Of a stretch of 16,316 nt of DNA, positions 7,050 to 16,316 are shown piece after piece. A program made the translations under genes and the position numbers. Every line of letters starts with the position of its first letter. Position 1 is the stretch's first letter. The DNA comes from CAYMYN01 sp964394665 (GTDB taxonomy: Bacteria; Planctomycetota; UBA1135; GCA-002686595), in assembly GCA_964394665.1 (NCBI GenBank), contig CAYMYN010000058.1:1-16316 (forward strand). Reading direction: 5' to 3'. The notes beneath the pieces are model-generated. The model was not told the origin of the DNA, did no database searches, and saw only the letters and a list, made by a program, of their open reading frames with translations.

Positions 7050-7841
7050 TCAGAAGAAGGTCCCCCCTCCCCCTCCCCCGAAGCCACGACGTCCGCCGCC
7101 AGCACCGTAGAACCGCCCGTCGAAGAGCAGCAACGCGGAGGCCAGCCCGCCCACGACCTGCTTGACCGGGAAGAGCAGCGCGTCGAGGAAGTACCCGAGC
7201 TGGGCCACGAGCGTCGGCGGCACGTAGATGATGTCGAGCTCCATCACGGACACGTTGTAGGTCGAGTCACCCAGGGCGATCATGTCGTTGACGTCGACGT
7301 AGAGGATGTAGGGGTCGACCGGGTCGGGACGGATCAGGCGCACCCGCCCCAGGTTGGACGAGTCCCGGGTGGGGCCGGCCTGCATCACCGCCTCCCAGAT
7401 CGTCAGATCGCCGGTGAAGACCTTCGGCCCTTCGCTCGAGACCTCGCCGTAGATGAAGTACTGCTTGTTGTCGGACCGGATCTGGGCCTGGACCTGGTAG
7501 AGGTCCAGGACGGCGCTGTACTTCTCGGTCAACAGGCTCTCGATGTCCGTGCGGGTCAGGCCGGCCACGCTCACGGCCCCCAGGTCCTCGAGCAGGATCG
7601 TCCCGTCGATCGCGACGTTGTGGGTGCTCTCCTCCTCCCCGTCGGCGTGGACGACCCGCAGGATGACCGTGTCGCCCAGGGTGACGTAGTCGGCCTCCTC
7701 GGCGTTGCCGGTGTAGCGCTTGCCGAAGCCCTCGGTGTTGAGGTACTGCAGCGTGCGCTTGTCTGCCTGCGAGACACAGGCGGGCAGCACGAGGAGGAGC
7801 AGCAGACTCCAGAGCGCCGGGCGGTCGAGCAGGTCCATCAT
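7050..7841 (-). CDS. Polysaccharide export lipoprotein (Wza/GumB family, XrtA-system type)
   Basis: This 263-residue predicted outer-membrane lipoprotein should form the export channel. The hydrophobic signal (~10-20) ends in the lipobox LPAC with lipidated Cys22. The Poly_export domain spans ~48-121 (YVTLGDTVILRV, DGTILLEDLG, GLTRTDIESLL). A SLBB-like domain follows (~127-210: YFIYGEVSSEGPKVFTG, LTIWEAVMQAGP), then DIIYVPPTLVAQLGYFLDAL (203-222), which resembles the C-terminal part of exosortase-associated exporters. The last ~18 residues are Gly/Arg/Phe-rich (GGGRRGFGGGGGGTFF), an unusual low-complexity tail. Two Met codons (7841, 7838) are equally possible starts; neither has a good ribosome site. 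It precedes the chain-length determinant by 31 bases, the usual Wza-Wzz pairing. It is smaller than E. coli Wza (~380 residues) but normal for GumB-like exporters. Confidence 0.9.
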   Translation of the reverse strand: MMDLLDRPALWSLLLLLVLPACVSQADKRTLQYLNTEGFGKRYTGNAEEADYVTLGDTVILRVVHADGEEESTHNVAIDGTILLEDLGAVSVAGLTRTDIESLLTEKYSAVLDLYQVQAQIRSDNKQYFIYGEVSSEGPKVFTGDLTIWEAVMQAGPTRDSSNLGRVRLIRPDPVDPYILYVDVNDMIALGDSTYNVSVMELDIIYVPPTLVAQLGYFLDALLFPVKQVVGGLASALLLFDGRFYGAGGGRRGFGGGGGGTFF

Positions 7842-7945
7842 CGCAGGGAGCGGGGTCGGTTCCGGAGGGAGGCGCGCCCGAAGTCCCCCGCGCCGCGCTG
7901 GGGACGGCCGGCGATGCGCGCGCCGGGTGGAAGCCCGTGGGCCGA

Positions 7946-7962
7946 GCCGGGTCTCACCCGGC
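7946..7962 (-). terminator. Hairpin overlapping the rmlB stop codon, possible terminator
   Basis: On the - strand GCCGGGT, loop GAG and ACCCGGC form a perfect 7-bp stem whose left arm and loop include the rmlB stop TGA (7956-7954). No T-tract follows. It could be a terminator, a stabiliser of the rml mRNA end, or chance. The rest of the 7842-7953 gap shows no promoter or gene that I can support. Confidence 0.33.
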
Positions 7963-9036
7963 GCCCCCCGCCGGAGTTCCCTGGCGCGCGCCGTACTGGC
8001 GCTCGTAGTAGTCGCGGTACGTGCCGCTGCGGACCTTTCCGAGCCAGGCCGCGTTCGCCTGGTACCAGCGGATGGTGAGCGGCAAGGCCTGGTCGAAGGT
8101 GAAGCGCGGGGCCCAGCCCAGCTCGCGCCGGATCTTGGTCGCGTCGATCGCGTAGCGCCGGTCGTGGCCGGGGCGATCGGTGACGAAGGTGATCAGCGAC
8201 TCGGGTTTCCCGAGCTCGGACAACACCTTGCGCACCAGCACGATGTTCGGGAGCTCGTTGTTGCCGCCGATGTTGTAGACCCCGCCGGCGCGGCCGCGCT
8301 CGAGCACCGCCAGGATGGCCTCGCAGTGGTCGCGCACGTAGAGCCAGTCGCGCACGTTGAGGCCGTCGCCATAGACCGGGATGGGCCGGTCCTCCTGCGC
8401 GTTGGCGATCACCAACGGCAGCAGTTTCTCGGGGAACTGGTAGGGCCCGTAGTTGTTCGAGCAGCGCGTGATGCAGGCGTCGAAGCCGTGCGTCTCGTGC
8501 GCGGCGCGCACGAGCAGGTCGCTCGACGCCTTGCTGGCCGAGTAGGGCGAGTTGGGGGCGATCGGCGTCTCCTCGCTGAAGGCGCCCTCCTCGCCCAGGG
8601 ATCCGTAGACCTCGTCGGTCGAGACGTGCACGAAACGCCGCACCCCGCGGGCGCGGGCCGCGTCGAGCAACACCTGCGTGCCGACCACGTTGGTGGTCAC
8701 GAAGGGCAGCCCCGAGAGGATCGAGCGATCGACGTGGCTCTCGGCCGCGAAGTGCACGACGTCGATCTCCCCCTCCGCGCCGCAGGCGTCGAAGGCGCGC
8801 CCGACGTCCTCGGTCTCGCGGATGTCCCCGCGCACGAAGACGTGCAGCGGGTCGCGCTCGAGCGTGGCCAGGTTCTCGAGGTTGCCGGCGTAGGTCAGGG
8901 CATCCAGGTTCACGACGCGCGCGTGCGGCCGCAGCTCGCGCAGCATCATCACGAAGTTGCTGCCGATGAACCCGGCCCCCCCGGTGACGAGCACGGTCGG
9001 GGCGGGCGGGGAGTCGGAGTGGACGCGCGGGTTCAT
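7954..9036 (-). CDS. rmlB: dTDP-glucose 4,6-dehydratase
   Basis: This 360-residue extended-SDR enzyme makes dTDP-4-keto-6-deoxyglucose from dTDP-glucose, the second step to dTDP-rhamnose. The NAD-binding glycine motif TGGAGFIGSN is at 18-27. The RmlB-typical LDALTYAGNLENL (45-57), HFAAESHVDRS (95-105), catalytic STDEVYG (139-145, D141 and E142) and YSASK (Y165, K169) are all present. RCSNNYGPYQFPEKLLPL (191-208) is also characteristic. The length is close to the family's ~350-360. The start ATG at 9036 overlaps the rmlD stop as ATGA, so coupling is likely. The longer open frame upstream to 9435 runs inside rmlD and is not the gene. A hairpin overlaps the stop codon. Confidence 0.96.
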   Translation of the reverse strand: MNPRVHSDSPPAPTVLVTGGAGFIGSNFVMMLRELRPHARVVNLDALTYAGNLENLATLERDPLHVFVRGDIRETEDVGRAFDACGAEGEIDVVHFAAESHVDRSILSGLPFVTTNVVGTQVLLDAARARGVRRFVHVSTDEVYGSLGEEGAFSEETPIAPNSPYSASKASSDLLVRAAHETHGFDACITRCSNNYGPYQFPEKLLPLVIANAQEDRPIPVYGDGLNVRDWLYVRDHCEAILAVLERGRAGGVYNIGGNNELPNIVLVRKVLSELGKPESLITFVTDRPGHDRRYAIDATKIRRELGWAPRFTFDQALPLTIRWYQANAAWLGKVRSGTYRDYYERQYGARQGTPAGGAG

Positions 9037-9926
9037 CGGACTTCGCTGCCGAGGTAAGTGGAGAGGGCGTCGCGCCACGATGCCAGCGGTTTCCCGCGCA
9101 GTTTCGCCAGGCGCGAGCAGTCGAGGACGCTGTAGGCCGGGCGCCGGGCCGGGCGCGGGAACTCGGCGGTCGAGCAGGGCACGAGCCGCACGCGTTCCTC
9201 GCCCACGGCGGCCAGGGTCGCCTGCGCCAGGTCGAACCAGGTGGCCTCGCCCTCGCAGGCGGCGTGGTAGACGCCCGGCTCGCCGCGCTGGAGCACGTCC
9301 CACAGGGCGGGGGCCAGCTCCAGGGTCGAGGTCGGCGAGCCGTGTTGGTCGTCGACCACCCGCAGCTCGTCCCGCTCCTTCGCCAGCTCGCGCATCGTGC
9401 CGGGGAAGTGCCGTCCGCGCGGCCCGTAGAGCCACTGCGTGCGCACGATCCGCGCGCCGCTGGGGTGGGCGGCCACGGCGGCGCGCTCGCTCTCGAGCTT
9501 CGTGCGTCCGTAGACCGAGAGCGGCGCGGGCGGGTCGTCCTCGGTGTAGGGCCGATTCTGGGTGCCGTCGAAGACGAAGTCCGTGCTGACCACCACGAGC
9601 GGCACGCCGGCGCGCGCCGCGGCCTCGGCCAGGACCCGCGTGGCCTCGACGTTGACCCGCGTGGCGAGCTCGGGCTCCTCCTCGGCCTTGTCCACCGCCG
9701 TGTAGGCCGCGGTGTGGATCACGCCGCGGAAGGGGCCGTGTTCCTCGAACAGCCGCGCGACGGCCGCCGGATCGGCGAGATCGACCCCCGGCGCGTCGAC
9801 GCCCGCGGCCTCGCGCAGGTCCGTCCCCACGGCCGTGACGTCGTCGGGCACCGAGAGCAGCACCTGGCTGCCCAACATGCCCGCCGCCCCGGTGACCAAC
9901 ACCCGCTTGCGCCGCTCGTCGCTCAA
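9033..9926 (-). CDS. rmlD: dTDP-4-dehydrorhamnose reductase
   Basis: This 297-residue SDR enzyme carries out the last, NAD(P)H-dependent step to dTDP-L-rhamnose. Visible are the dinucleotide motif VTGAAGMLGS (11-20), HTAAYTAVDKAE (71-82), STDFVFDG (114-121), the catalytic VYGRTKLE with Y139 and K143, DQHGSPTS (193-200) and the C-terminal RRPAYSVLD (261-269), all typical of RmlD. The length is normal. The start appears to be TTG at 9926, supported by a GGAG-AGGGGAA purine stretch 7 bases upstream; a GTG at ~9902 would cut into the beta strand before the glycine motif. It overlaps rmlB by 4 bases and follows rmlA by 34 bases. Its substrate should come from RmlC, which is not in the window. Confidence 0.95.
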   Translation of the reverse strand: MSDERRKRVLVTGAAGMLGSQVLLSVPDDVTAVGTDLREAAGVDAPGVDLADPAAVARLFEEHGPFRGVIHTAAYTAVDKAEEEPELATRVNVEATRVLAEAAARAGVPLVVVSTDFVFDGTQNRPYTEDDPPAPLSVYGRTKLESERAAVAAHPSGARIVRTQWLYGPRGRHFPGTMRELAKERDELRVVDDQHGSPTSTLELAPALWDVLQRGEPGVYHAACEGEATWFDLAQATLAAVGEERVRLVPCSTAEFPRPARRPAYSVLDCSRLAKLRGKPLASWRDALSTYLGSEVR

Positions 9927-9933
9927 GTCCGCG

Positions 9934-9944
9934 TTCCCCTCTCC
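9934..9944 (-). promoter_or_regulatory. Purine-rich ribosome binding site deciding the TTG start of rmlD
   Basis: On the - strand GGAGAGGGGAA ends 7 bases before the TTG at 9926-9924. It is the best Shine-Dalgarno-like sequence near the gene and supports the rare TTG start. Confidence 0.5.
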
Positions 9945-9960
9945 AGCCGCACCGTGGACC

Positions 9961-10692
9961 CTAGCCGAGCTTGTTGGCGCCGCCCTCGGCCACGAGCGAG
10001 GACGCCCGGTGCAGGGACTCGAAGGTGCCCGCGTCGGTCCACCAACCCTCGAGCACGTCGAAGGTCAGCGAGCCGTCGCGGATGTACCAGTTGTTCACGT
10101 CGGTGATCTCGAGCTCGCCCCGGTCGCTGGGCTTGAGCGTCTTGACGATCTCCCACACCCGCCCGTCGTACATGTAGATGCCGATCACGGCCAGGTTCGA
10201 CTCGGGGGCCTTGGGCTTCTCGACGATGCGCGCGACCTGCTTGCCCTCCAGGGTGGCGACGCCGAAGCGCTGCGGGTCGGGGACCTCCTTGAGCAGGATC
10301 TTCGCGCCGCGCCCCTGGGCCCGGAAATCCGCCACCGCGCGGCGGATGTTGCCCTCGATGATGTTGTCGCCCAGGATGCAGACCACGGGCTCGCCCTTGG
10401 CCCAGTGTTCGGCGAGACCCAGCGCCTCGGCGATGCCCCCCTCGCCCTGCTGGTAGGTGTAGTTGAGGTGCTTGAGCCCGAACTCGCTGCCGTTGCCGAG
10501 GAGCTTCAGGAAGTCCCCGGCGTTCTGGCCCCCGGTGACGATCATGATGTCGTCGATGCCGGCGTTCACCAGGGCCTGGATCGGGTAGTAGATCATCGGC
10601 CGGTCGTAGACCGGCAGCAGGTGCTTGTTGGTGATCTTGGTCAGGGGGAACAGGCGAGTGCCCAGTCCCCCGGCGAGGATGACGCCCTTCAT
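9961..10692 (-). CDS. rmlA: Glucose-1-phosphate thymidylyltransferase, short form
   Basis: This 243-residue nucleotidyltransferase should join glucose-1-phosphate and dTTP to dTDP-glucose, the first step to dTDP-rhamnose. The nucleotide-binding start AGGLGTRLFPLT (7-18), the KHLLPVYDRPMIYYPI stretch (23-38), QGEGGIAEAL (82-91), LGDN (107-110) with the metal-binding Asp, and FGVA, VEKP and TDAGT further on are all classic. It is ~50 residues shorter than the well-known RmlA/RffH enzymes (~290) and lacks their C-terminal helical extension. Other sugar-1-phosphate substrates cannot be excluded for short forms, but the position directly ahead of rmlD and rmlB argues for the rhamnose pathway. The ATG at 10692 is the family-standard N-terminus. 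A promoter-like pair lies 48 bases or more upstream. Confidence 0.92.
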   Translation of the reverse strand: MKGVILAGGLGTRLFPLTKITNKHLLPVYDRPMIYYPIQALVNAGIDDIMIVTGGQNAGDFLKLLGNGSEFGLKHLNYTYQQGEGGIAEALGLAEHWAKGEPVVCILGDNIIEGNIRRAVADFRAQGRGAKILLKEVPDPQRFGVATLEGKQVARIVEKPKAPESNLAVIGIYMYDGRVWEIVKTLKPSDRGELEITDVNNWYIRDGSLTFDVLEGWWTDAGTFESLHRASSLVAEGGANKLG

Positions 10693-10739
10693 CGATGCTC
10701 TCGGGAGGTACGCGGGGTGGGGGGTGCGGCGGGGCGGAC

Positions 10740-10768
10740 AGGATAGGGGGGCTCGCAGGGGGCCGCAA
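10740..10768 (-). promoter_or_regulatory. Possible sigma70-type promoter for rmlA-rmlD-rmlB
   Basis: On the - strand TTGCGG (10768-10763) and TATCCT (10745-10740) are separated by 17 bases, the ideal spacing for a housekeeping promoter. The matches to consensus are 3 of 6 and 4 of 6. Transcription would begin near 10733, leaving a ~40-base leader before the rmlA ATG. It lies in the 124-base gap after the epimerase gene (10693-10816), where a new transcription unit would be expected. Confidence 0.33.
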
Positions 10769-10816
10769 CGCGGCGCGCGGGCCTCGGCGGGCCGGGCGCG
10801 TGGCGCTCGGCGGCGT

Positions 10817-11764
10817 TCAGGGCAGCTCCTGGGAGCGGTACCACTCGACGAAGCGGCGCAGGCCCTCTTCGACCGGGGTGGAGGGCTCGTAGCCCAGCCG
10901 CGCGCGGGCCTTGGAGACGTCCGCGTAGGTGATCGGCACGTCGCCCGGTTGGGCTGGAAGGTGCTGGAGCCGGAGCTCGCGCCCGGTGGCCTCCCCCACC
11001 AGCTCCACGAGCTCCTTGAGGGTCGTCGTGCGGGACTCGCCCAGGTTGTAGATCTCGTAGCCCGCGCAGCGATCGATCGCGCGCAGCACGCCGTCGACGA
11101 TGTCGTCGACGTAGGTGTAGTCGCGGCGGCTCGAGCCGTCGCCGTAGAAAGGGATCGGCTCGCCGCGCAGGGCCGCGCGCACGAACTTGTGGATCGCCAT
11201 CTCCGGGCGCTGGCGCGGGCCGTAGACGGTGAAGAACCGCAGGCAGGTGGTCGGGATGCCGTACAGGTGGTGGTGCGTGTAGGCGATCAGCTCGCCGGCG
11301 CGCTTGGTCGCGGCGTAGGGCGAGACCGGCCGGTGGATGTCGACGTCCTCGCGGAAGGGGACGGCCTCGTGGGCGCCGTACACGCTCGAGGAGGAGGCGA
11401 AGACCAGGCGCGTCGAGGGCCGCCGGCGCAGCTCCTCGAGCAGCACCAGGGTGCCGCGCACGTTGACGTCCTCGTAGTGCAGGGGATCCTGCAGCGAGGG
11501 GCGCACGCCGGCCATCGCGGCCAGGTGCACCAGCACGTCGAAGCCGCCCTCGTCGAACAGGCGTCGCACGAGGTCCACGTCGCGGATGTCGCCCTCGACC
11601 ACGCGCGCGCCGCGCAGCGCGGCCAGGTTGGCGCGCTTGCGGGCCGGGTCGTAGAAGTCGTTGAAGTTGTCGAGCACGGTGACCGCGTCGCCGCGCGCGA
11701 GCAGCTTCTCGCCGACGTGCGAGCCGATGAACCCCGCGCCGCCCGTCACCAGGATCTTCGACAT
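10817..11764 (-). CDS. NAD-dependent sugar epimerase, probably UDP-glucuronate 4-epimerase
   Basis: This 315-residue extended SDR has TGGAGFIGSH (7-16), the catalytic SSSVYG (125-130) and YAATK (Y150, K154). The DNFNDFYDPARKRANL stretch (32-47), MAGVRPSL (84-91) and RFFTVYGPRQRPEMA (176-190) are the signatures I associate with UDP-glucuronate 4-epimerases (CapI/LspL type), which convert UDP-GlcA to UDP-GalA. UDP-glucose 4-epimerase or a related SDR is the alternative. ATG at 11764 has AGGAG 5 bases upstream, the clearest ribosome site in the window, and lies 26 bases after the glmS stop. UDP-GlcA would also feed the UDP-xylose synthase in the same gene run, so the two enzymes would compete for it. 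It is the last gene before the 124-base gap. Confidence 0.87.
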   Translation of the reverse strand: MSKILVTGGAGFIGSHVGEKLLARGDAVTVLDNFNDFYDPARKRANLAALRGARVVEGDIRDVDLVRRLFDEGGFDVLVHLAAMAGVRPSLQDPLHYEDVNVRGTLVLLEELRRRPSTRLVFASSSSVYGAHEAVPFREDVDIHRPVSPYAATKRAGELIAYTHHHLYGIPTTCLRFFTVYGPRQRPEMAIHKFVRAALRGEPIPFYGDGSSRRDYTYVDDIVDGVLRAIDRCAGYEIYNLGESRTTTLKELVELVGEATGRELRLQHLPAQPGDVPITYADVSKARARLGYEPSTPVEEGLRRFVEWYRSQELP

Positions 11765-11769
11765 GGCTG

Positions 11770-11774
11770 CTCCT
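11770..11774 (-). promoter_or_regulatory. Ribosome binding site for the sugar epimerase
   Basis: AGGAG on the - strand is 5 bases before the ATG at 11764, in the short glmS-epimerase spacer. It contrasts with the C-rich leaders of several neighbouring genes. Confidence 0.6.
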
Positions 11775-11790
11775 GCGCTCGGGGACCGGG

Positions 11791-13653
<1,863 letters not shown>

Positions 13654-13657
13654 GGGG

Positions 13658-14617
<960 letters not shown>

Positions 14618-14631
14618 GGGGAGGGGGGAGG

Positions 14632-15552
14632 CTAGTCGGGGGAGGTGGCCGCGGGAGGCGGGATCCGTGCTCCCTGGTCGGGCGTCGGGCCCAGGCCGCT
14701 GAACAGGGCCCGTTCTCCCGGCTCCAGGCGCACCCGGACACCCAGGGCGCGCAGCTCGTGCTCGCCGCGGCCGAGCACGGACACGCCGCCGTCCTGGGCC
14801 GCGGCCTCGGCCTCGCCCTGGACGGCGACCTCGAAGCCCGCCCCCGCGAGCAGGGTCGCACCCGCGAGGCTCGGCGCCGGCCGGCCGGTGACGTCCAGCA
14901 CGGGCAGGTCGAGCACGTGCCCGGGGTCGAGCACGAAGGTCTCCTCGCGGTACACGATCTCGGCCGGGAGCTTGGCCTGGCTGTGGATGCGCAGGACGCC
15001 GTTCTCGCGCCGCTCCAGGCGGATGGGGCCCTCGGGGGCCTCGAGCACGGCGCCGCCGAGCAGTTGGTAGCGCTCGCCGGCGCGCGGATGCAGGCTCGCC
15101 ACCTCCACCTCCTGGAACAGGAACTGGGGCTCGCCGCGCGCGGGGGATCCGACGATTCCGGTGCAGCGGCCGAAGAGGATCAGGCTCGAGCCCGCGGGCC
15201 ACAGCACCTCGGCCCGCCCGTTGGGGGCCGAGTAGATCCAGGTCCCCGAGTTCACCCGCCGGCGCTTGTCGTAGAAGGCCAGGGGGAAGGGCGCCGGCTG
15301 GCCCGCCGGCTGGACCTGCACCGGGTCGGCGTGGCGCAGCACCAGGACCTCCTCGATGCCCGGCGCGTAGAGCCCGTCGACGCCGGGGGGCAGGGGGGAC
15401 TGGGACGCGCCCATGGGACCGGGCCAACGTTGGGTGGCGATCACCGGCCAGCGGTCGCGCGCCTGGCACGAGCCCAGGACCAGGCCCAGCGCGAGCGCCA
15501 GGCCGGCGGCCCGCGCGGACGCAGGGATCGGGGGGCGGCCGGGGGAACGCAT
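14632..15552 (-). CDS. Unrecognised lipoprotein
   Basis: This 306-residue protein matches no family I recognise. The N-terminus is a lipoprotein signal: basic start, hydrophobic run AAGLALALGLVL and lipobox LGSC with Cys29. The mature part is beta-rich in appearance, with Val/Leu/Arg/Glu alternation, many Gly/Pro turns and no obvious catalytic motif. The middle (~100-215) has FYDKRRRVNSGTWIYS, LWPAGSSLILFGRC and LETFVLDPGH-like segments, and the tail is Pro-rich (IPPPAATSPD). ATG at 15552 is chosen because TGAGG lies 6 bases upstream. A GTG at 15564 overlapping the accC stop as GTGA would add only MRPP and lacks a ribosome site. It sits between accC and the UDP-xylose synthase with tight spacing, so it is probably co-transcribed. 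An envelope or surface-polymer role is a guess from context only. Confidence 0.75.
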   Translation of the reverse strand: MRSPGRPPIPASARAAGLALALGLVLGSCQARDRWPVIATQRWPGPMGASQSPLPPGVDGLYAPGIEEVLVLRHADPVQVQPAGQPAPFPLAFYDKRRRVNSGTWIYSAPNGRAEVLWPAGSSLILFGRCTGIVGSPARGEPQFLFQEVEVASLHPRAGERYQLLGGAVLEAPEGPIRLERRENGVLRIHSQAKLPAEIVYREETFVLDPGHVLDLPVLDVTGRPAPSLAGATLLAGAGFEVAVQGEAEAAAQDGGVSVLGRGEHELRALGVRVRLEPGERALFSGLGPTPDQGARIPPPAATSPD

Positions 15553-15560
15553 CGGGGGCC

Positions 15561-16316
<756 letters not shown>

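Noticed and set aside
7019..7105. Upstream in-frame start for the chain-length determinant
   Set aside because: It would overlap the exporter gene by 56 bases and add a non-family leader; the ATG at 7018 has a GGAG site and the expected N-terminus.
4020..7165. Two long + strand frames opposite the O-ligase and chain-length determinant
   Set aside because: Products are rich in Gln, Asp, Glu, Arg and His without domains. The opposite strand has membrane segments and family motifs, so these are shadows.
9037..9435. N-terminal extension of rmlB to 9435
   Set aside because: The extension is an out-of-frame reading of rmlD; the ATG at 9036 gives the standard RmlB length.
11765..11790. glmS-type ribozyme or other known riboswitch near glmS
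   Set aside because: The spacers around glmS are only 4 and 26 bases, too short, and no conserved ribozyme core was seen.

Overview
The window is very GC-rich (roughly 70% by eye). It reads as an extracellular-polysaccharide (EPS) locus of a Gram-negative bacterium, because there are two lipoproteins, one of them an outer-membrane polysaccharide export protein. The phylum cannot be fixed from sequence alone. GC-rich planctomycetes, myxobacteria, acidobacteria or related environmental lineages all fit. No rRNA, tRNA, insertion sequence, phage gene or CRISPR array was seen.

Layout. One partial TPR-like gene enters from the left on the + strand and ends at 1088. Every other gene is on the - strand and converges on it. 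In transcription order (right to left) they are: accC (5' end outside the window), an unrecognised lipoprotein, a UDP-glucuronate decarboxylase (UDP-xylose synthase), glmS, and a UDP-glucuronate 4-epimerase-like SDR, all tightly packed. A 124-base gap with a possible promoter follows, then rmlA, rmlD and rmlB (dTDP-rhamnose pathway, without rmlC). After a 112-base gap come a polysaccharide export lipoprotein and a Wzz-type chain-length determinant. After an unusual 149-base structured gap come an O-antigen-ligase/Wzy-like membrane protein, an asparagine-synthase-like amidotransferase and a DUF3473-type polysaccharide deacetylase.

How it works together. The right half makes activated sugars and precursors: glucosamine-6-phosphate towards UDP-GlcNAc, UDP-xylose, probably UDP-galacturonate, and dTDP-glucose to dTDP-rhamnose. 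The left half should polymerise, trim, modify and export a polymer. Its five proteins resemble the families associated with the exosortase A (XrtA/PEP-CTERM) EPS systems, though no exosortase or PEP-CTERM protein lies in the window. Glycosyltransferases, a flippase, RmlC, UDP-glucose dehydrogenase and the BY-kinase partner are also absent, so the window is a fragment or satellite of a larger system.

Most unusual signal. The 149-base gap between the chain-length determinant and the ligase (5232-5380) holds a ladder of mutually exclusive inverted repeats, a perfect 9-bp hairpin, a 12-base palindrome next to the ligase start and a triple 11-bp direct repeat. It looks like a cis-acting RNA switch or a palindromic repeat element and is the best candidate for something undescribed.
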